From the NCBI GenBank assembly GCA_910574885.1, contig CAJTDD010000020.1:1-64000 (forward strand): 64,000 nucleotides of DNA, written 5' to 3'. Both the position numbers and the translations under genes were made by a program. Below are positions 61,307 to 64,000 of this stretch, piece after piece (position 1 is the stretch's first letter; each line of letters begins with the position of its first letter). A model generated the notes under the pieces. It saw nothing but the letters and a program-made list of their open reading frames with translations. It was not told the origin of the DNA and ran no database searches. The stretch comes from Lachnospiraceae bacterium. GTDB taxonomy: Bacteria; Bacillota; Clostridia; Lachnospirales; Lachnospiraceae.

Positions 61307-62914
61307 TTATGCATCTGCTGTTTTTAGCCGGTACACATAGTCAAACTGTGCTTGGCGTTCGGCGGCGAGATGGTGGCTTACCAAAATCAGGGTGAGTTCC
61401 GGATTCGCCAGCAGGCTCTCTTCCACAATGCCTGCATTCTTCTGGTCTAAGGCGCTGGTACCTTCATCCACCAGAAGGATTGACCGGTCGTGGATGAGCG
61501 CGCGGGCGATTGCCACCCTTTGCCTTTGGCCTCCGGAGAGGTTGCTGCCTTCCTCGCCGACATTTGTGTCAAGTCCGGCGGGCATATTTGCCATATCACC
61601 TGCCAAGGCGCTGGCTTGCAGGGCTTTTTGTATCTGCTCTTCCGTAAAATCCTCTCCCAGAGTGATGTTGTCACGGATAGTCGTATTAAACAAAAATACA
61701 TCCTGTGCAATATAGCTCATCTGCTGCTGGAGCTGTTCCGTAGTGAATTCCTTAGCGTTCTTGCCGTCAAACCTGATTGACCCGCCATAGTCCGGAAGCC
61801 ATCCAAGCAGGAGCCGGAGCAGCGTAGATTTTCCGCAGCCGGAAGGACCGGTGAGGGCGTACTTCCCGCCCTTTCTGAAAGAGGCAGATATTCCTTCTAA
61901 GACTGGCTTTTCACCGTAGCTGAAGCTTACGTTCTCCACAGTGATAGAATCCTGTATCGGCTCCGTCCTCTGGGATGCCTGTGTATTGCAGCCGTCCTCG
62001 TGGGCTGTAATCCGTTCAAAGTAAGGCTTGCTGGTAGAAAAGCACATACGGAAGTAGGAAAGCTGGCTCAAACCGTTGGTAATGGCCCCGGTTGGGACTC
62101 CGACGCCTGCCATAACGGAATAGGGGATAATTCCCTTGAACACCAGCATGCCGGTATAAAAATGGATAATGAGCTGCGCAAATACATTCACGATTCCAAT
62201 ACTGTCGTAGATAAGCCCGGTTTTACAGGTTTTCCGGAAAGCGGGCTCTTCAATCTGCTCGCTCGCCTCAGAGATACCCTGGCTAAAGCGGCTGCTCCTG
62301 CCAAAAAAACGGAGGACGTCATACCCGCCTAACAGGTCTTTCAGCACGCTGACTGCCGCAGCCTGGCCTTGCGCGCACATCTGCCCAAGATGTTTCAGCT
62401 TTTTTTCAAACAGCTTCGGCGCAAAGAGCATAAGGGCTGCCGAAACGAGGGACAGCGGAAACAACGACCACTGGAGGGAAAGCAGGACCACCATATTCGC
62501 AATTACCTGCGCCGTATAAGAAGTAAACATAAAGAATGCTTCCCAGGCGTTATTTTCGATTTCGTTAATGCCCGTGGTAAACCATGACAGATACTCCCCG
62601 TTGTCCTGGGCGTGGTATGTTTGATAGTCTTTTTTCAGCAGTGTCGCCGCCATATCCCGCCGTACTGCATTATTCATTTTCCGTATGGCCCGGCCTTTGA
62701 AGATTCTCATGAAAAAATCAAGAATCAGGTACACGCACCACCCTGCAAAAAGCATTCCCAGCCAAAAAAGGAAACTTTGCAAATCTAAATCAAGAATTGC
62801 CTGTGTGAACCGTACCGTAATCAGCGTAAAACTTGCCTGTGTGGCATACATACAGATTTGGATTGCAATCACGGTTAGGTTTGCTCCCCAGAATTTTTTT
62901 AAATAGTAAGACAT
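61307..62914 (-). CDS. ABC exporter, membrane and ATPase domains fused (first of three)
   Basis: About 535 residues. The start at 62914 (MSYYLKKF) follows GAGGAGGG; upstream in-frame codons are not family-like. The membrane domain has the TTGINEIENNAWEAFF coupling region, the ATPase has Walker A GPSGCGKSTLLR, signature NLSGGQRQRVAIARAL, Walker B ILLVDEGTSALD (Gly in place of the usual Pro after Glu) and VSHHLAAE. It is more like bacteriocin or lantibiotic exporters than its two neighbours and probably acts as a homodimer. It is the first gene after the two-component genes. Confidence 0.9.
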   Translation of the reverse strand: MSYYLKKFWGANLTVIAIQICMYATQASFTLITVRFTQAILDLDLQSFLFWLGMLFAGWCVYLILDFFMRIFKGRAIRKMNNAVRRDMAATLLKKDYQTYHAQDNGEYLSWFTTGINEIENNAWEAFFMFTSYTAQVIANMVVLLSLQWSLFPLSLVSAALMLFAPKLFEKKLKHLGQMCAQGQAAAVSVLKDLLGGYDVLRFFGRSSRFSQGISEASEQIEEPAFRKTCKTGLIYDSIGIVNVFAQLIIHFYTGMLVFKGIIPYSVMAGVGVPTGAITNGLSQLSYFRMCFSTSKPYFERITAHEDGCNTQASQRTEPIQDSITVENVSFSYGEKPVLEGISASFRKGGKYALTGPSGCGKSTLLRLLLGWLPDYGGSIRFDGKNAKEFTTEQLQQQMSYIAQDVFLFNTTIRDNITLGEDFTEEQIQKALQASALAGDMANMPAGLDTNVGEEGSNLSGGQRQRVAIARALIHDRSILLVDEGTSALDQKNAGIVEESLLANPELTLILVSHHLAAERQAQFDYVYRLKTADA

Positions 62915-63021
62915 AATATCCCTCCTCGTAATGAAATAATTTCTATGGATATCATAGTATAAAAATCCGTCCCCGGATATTTCGGGGACGAATTGCTCAA
63001 AAGGGGGGATGAATCGTTTTC

Positions 63022-63684
63022 TCATAACTGGGGTATTAGAATCTCCGTTGTAAAGGCCCCGTCTTCGCTGTTTCGGCTTAGATACCCGTCCAGCCGTTCG
63101 ATAATCTGGTCAATGCGCACCAGCCCGAACCCATGCCCGTCTCCTTTGGTTGTGCCGAACAGCTTGCCTTTCTTCTCAAGTTTCTTTGTGGCGGTGAAGT
63201 TGGTAAAGGACAGGTAGAGCTGTGTGCCTTTCATGTCCATGTATACCCGGATCAGCCGCTCATCCTTTGGCAGCGGCAGGCAGGCTTCGATGGCGTTGTC
63301 GAAGAGGTTGCCGATGATTACGCAGAGGTCAAGCTCGGACATACGCAGCTTGACGGGGATATGGGCGTCCACATAGACTGTGATGTGTTTGGACTTAGCA
63401 AGGGAAATCTTACTGTTTAAGATGGCATCCGCCATGTGGTTTCCGGTTTTGACTACCGTATCTACCGTGTTTAAATCCGTATCCAGTTCGTCCAGATAAG
63501 CCTTGATTGTATCCATATCTCCATTTGCGGCAAATGCCTTCATAGTCTGGATATGGTTACGGTAATCGTGCCGCCAGCCGCGGATTTGGCGGTACATATT
63601 CTCTACCTCCTGGTAGTGGGTTTCAATCAGTTCACGCTGATAGGCGGCAAGCTGTTTGTCGATTTGACGGGATAAAAATGACAT
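63022..63684 (-). CDS. GHKL sensor histidine kinase, cytoplasmic part only
   Basis: A 220-residue kinase. The phospho-acceptor is in RGWRHDYRNHIQTMKAF, the N box in GNLFDNAIEAC and the G box in GHGFGLVRID, placing it with AgrC/VirS-type GHKL kinases. No transmembrane sensor is present, so it either takes its signal from another protein or is a short cytosolic type. The partner response regulator lies 19 bases upstream on the same strand. It probably controls the ABC exporters downstream. Confidence 0.87.
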   Translation of the reverse strand: MSFLSRQIDKQLAAYQRELIETHYQEVENMYRQIRGWRHDYRNHIQTMKAFAANGDMDTIKAYLDELDTDLNTVDTVVKTGNHMADAILNSKISLAKSKHITVYVDAHIPVKLRMSELDLCVIIGNLFDNAIEACLPLPKDERLIRVYMDMKGTQLYLSFTNFTATKKLEKKGKLFGTTKGDGHGFGLVRIDQIIERLDGYLSRNSEDGAFTTEILIPQL

Positions 63685-63703
63685 GATTTACCTCCTGAAT
63701 GTA

Positions 63704-64000
63704 TCATGTATAAGAAATGACAGCCCGGTTCAAGGGTTCATAGGCTCCTCTGGGAAGTGCAAGGGCCGTTCCGTCCAGAAGATGTACTTCCGTTTTCGTA
63801 ATCCGACGGATACTGTTCAGATTTAAAATCATGGAACGTCCCACCCGGTAAAACCGCTGATCCAGTTCTTTTTCAAAATGGTTCAAGGTCTGCTTGACCG
63901 TATAATCTTCCTTGCCATGAATCGTCACATAGTTTTTCTGCACATCCAGATAACGGATTTCATAGAGTGGAATCCGCACCATCTCGCCCGACTGATTCAG
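63704..64000 (-). CDS. LytTR-family response regulator, C-terminal part (runs off the window)
   Basis: The visible 98 residues are a LytTR DNA-binding domain: VRIPLYEIRYLDVQKNYVTI, FYRVGRSMILNLNSIRRI and the final LPRGAYEPLNRAVISYT. The frame stays open to the window edge, so a receiver domain should lie further upstream. AgrA-like regulators of this kind bind direct repeats before their targets and are paired with GHKL kinases, as here. Confidence 0.87.
   Translation of the reverse strand: MNQSGEMVRIPLYEIRYLDVQKNYVTIHGKEDYTVKQTLNHFEKELDQRFYRVGRSMILNLNSIRRITKTEVHLLDGTALALPRGAYEPLNRAVISYT

Noticed and set aside
62999-63008. Short G run near 63002 and similar runs of six G elsewhere
   Set aside because: Six bases is common by chance and too short for frequent slippage.

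Overview
The window looks like chromosome from a low-to-medium GC Gram-positive gut anaerobe, most likely a Lachnospiraceae-type clostridium. This is inferred from GGAGG-type ribosome sites, NusG/LoaP-type antiterminators, iron alcohol dehydrogenases, GHKL/LytTR signalling and the style of the IS elements; there is no rRNA or tRNA to confirm it. No CRISPR array, tRNA or rRNA was seen.

Region A (1-9.0 kb, + strand) is the end of a surface-glycan cluster. It holds an O-acetyltransferase, a pyruvyltransferase-family protein, a fused CMP-sugar synthetase/PseG-like protein and a NeuB-type nonulosonate synthase. An unusual carrier-protein cassette follows: M28-like DUF4910 protein, AAC(3)-like acetyltransferase, adenylation enzyme, acyl carrier protein and type II thioesterase. 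A 246-bp element with hairpin termini (9101-9346) closes it.

Region B (9.3-34.8 kb, + strand) is a second, long glycan operon headed by two NusG paralogues. It encodes an aminotransferase, a priming sugar-phosphate transferase, glycosyltransferases, an EpsG-like polymerase, a Wzx flippase, a LicD phosphotransferase, a BCCT transporter and many decorating enzymes (two GNATs, two ATP-grasp ligases, a CapK-like ligase, a PIG-L deacetylase and a membrane acyltransferase). It ends in a phosphonate module: a triple fusion of two nucleotidyltransferase domains with PEP mutase, then a phosphonoacetaldehyde reductase-like enzyme and phosphonopyruvate decarboxylase. The likely product is a glycan carrying a CMP-activated phosphonate such as 2-hydroxyethylphosphonate, attached by LicD.

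The most interesting signal is four homopolymeric G tracts of 10-11 bases (90-100, 13263-13273, 16219-16228, 29603-29612). All lie inside decoration genes of regions A and B, and I saw no G run of 8 or more elsewhere. One tract leaves the CapK-like ligase out of frame in this sequence, one alters the tail of a GNAT just ahead of the next start codon, and two are in frame. This reads as a slipped-strand, combinatorial switch for glycan decoration in a Gram-positive bacterium.

Region C (34.9-41 kb) holds a GH3 beta-glucosidase with a divergent AraC regulator, and an ABC-2 transporter with a TetR regulator lying between two 45-bp palindromic repeats. Region D (41-50.2 kb) is a DeoR-controlled catabolic locus: transporter, methylthioribose kinase, methylthioribose-1-phosphate isomerase, 2-hydroxyacid dehydrogenase, LsrK-like FGGY kinase, class II aldolase and a divergent iron alcohol dehydrogenase. 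It is consistent with methylthioribose or 5-deoxypentose disposal by a DHAP-shunt-like route. Region E (50.4-57.5 kb) has an NhaD-like antiporter, a cytidylate-kinase-like protein, a truncated IS4-type transposase, an intact IS1634-type element (53636-55357) whose right terminus cuts off the 5' end of an FkbH-like gene, and mscL. Region F (57.5-64 kb, - strand) has three ABC exporters next to a GHKL histidine kinase and a LytTR regulator that runs off the window.
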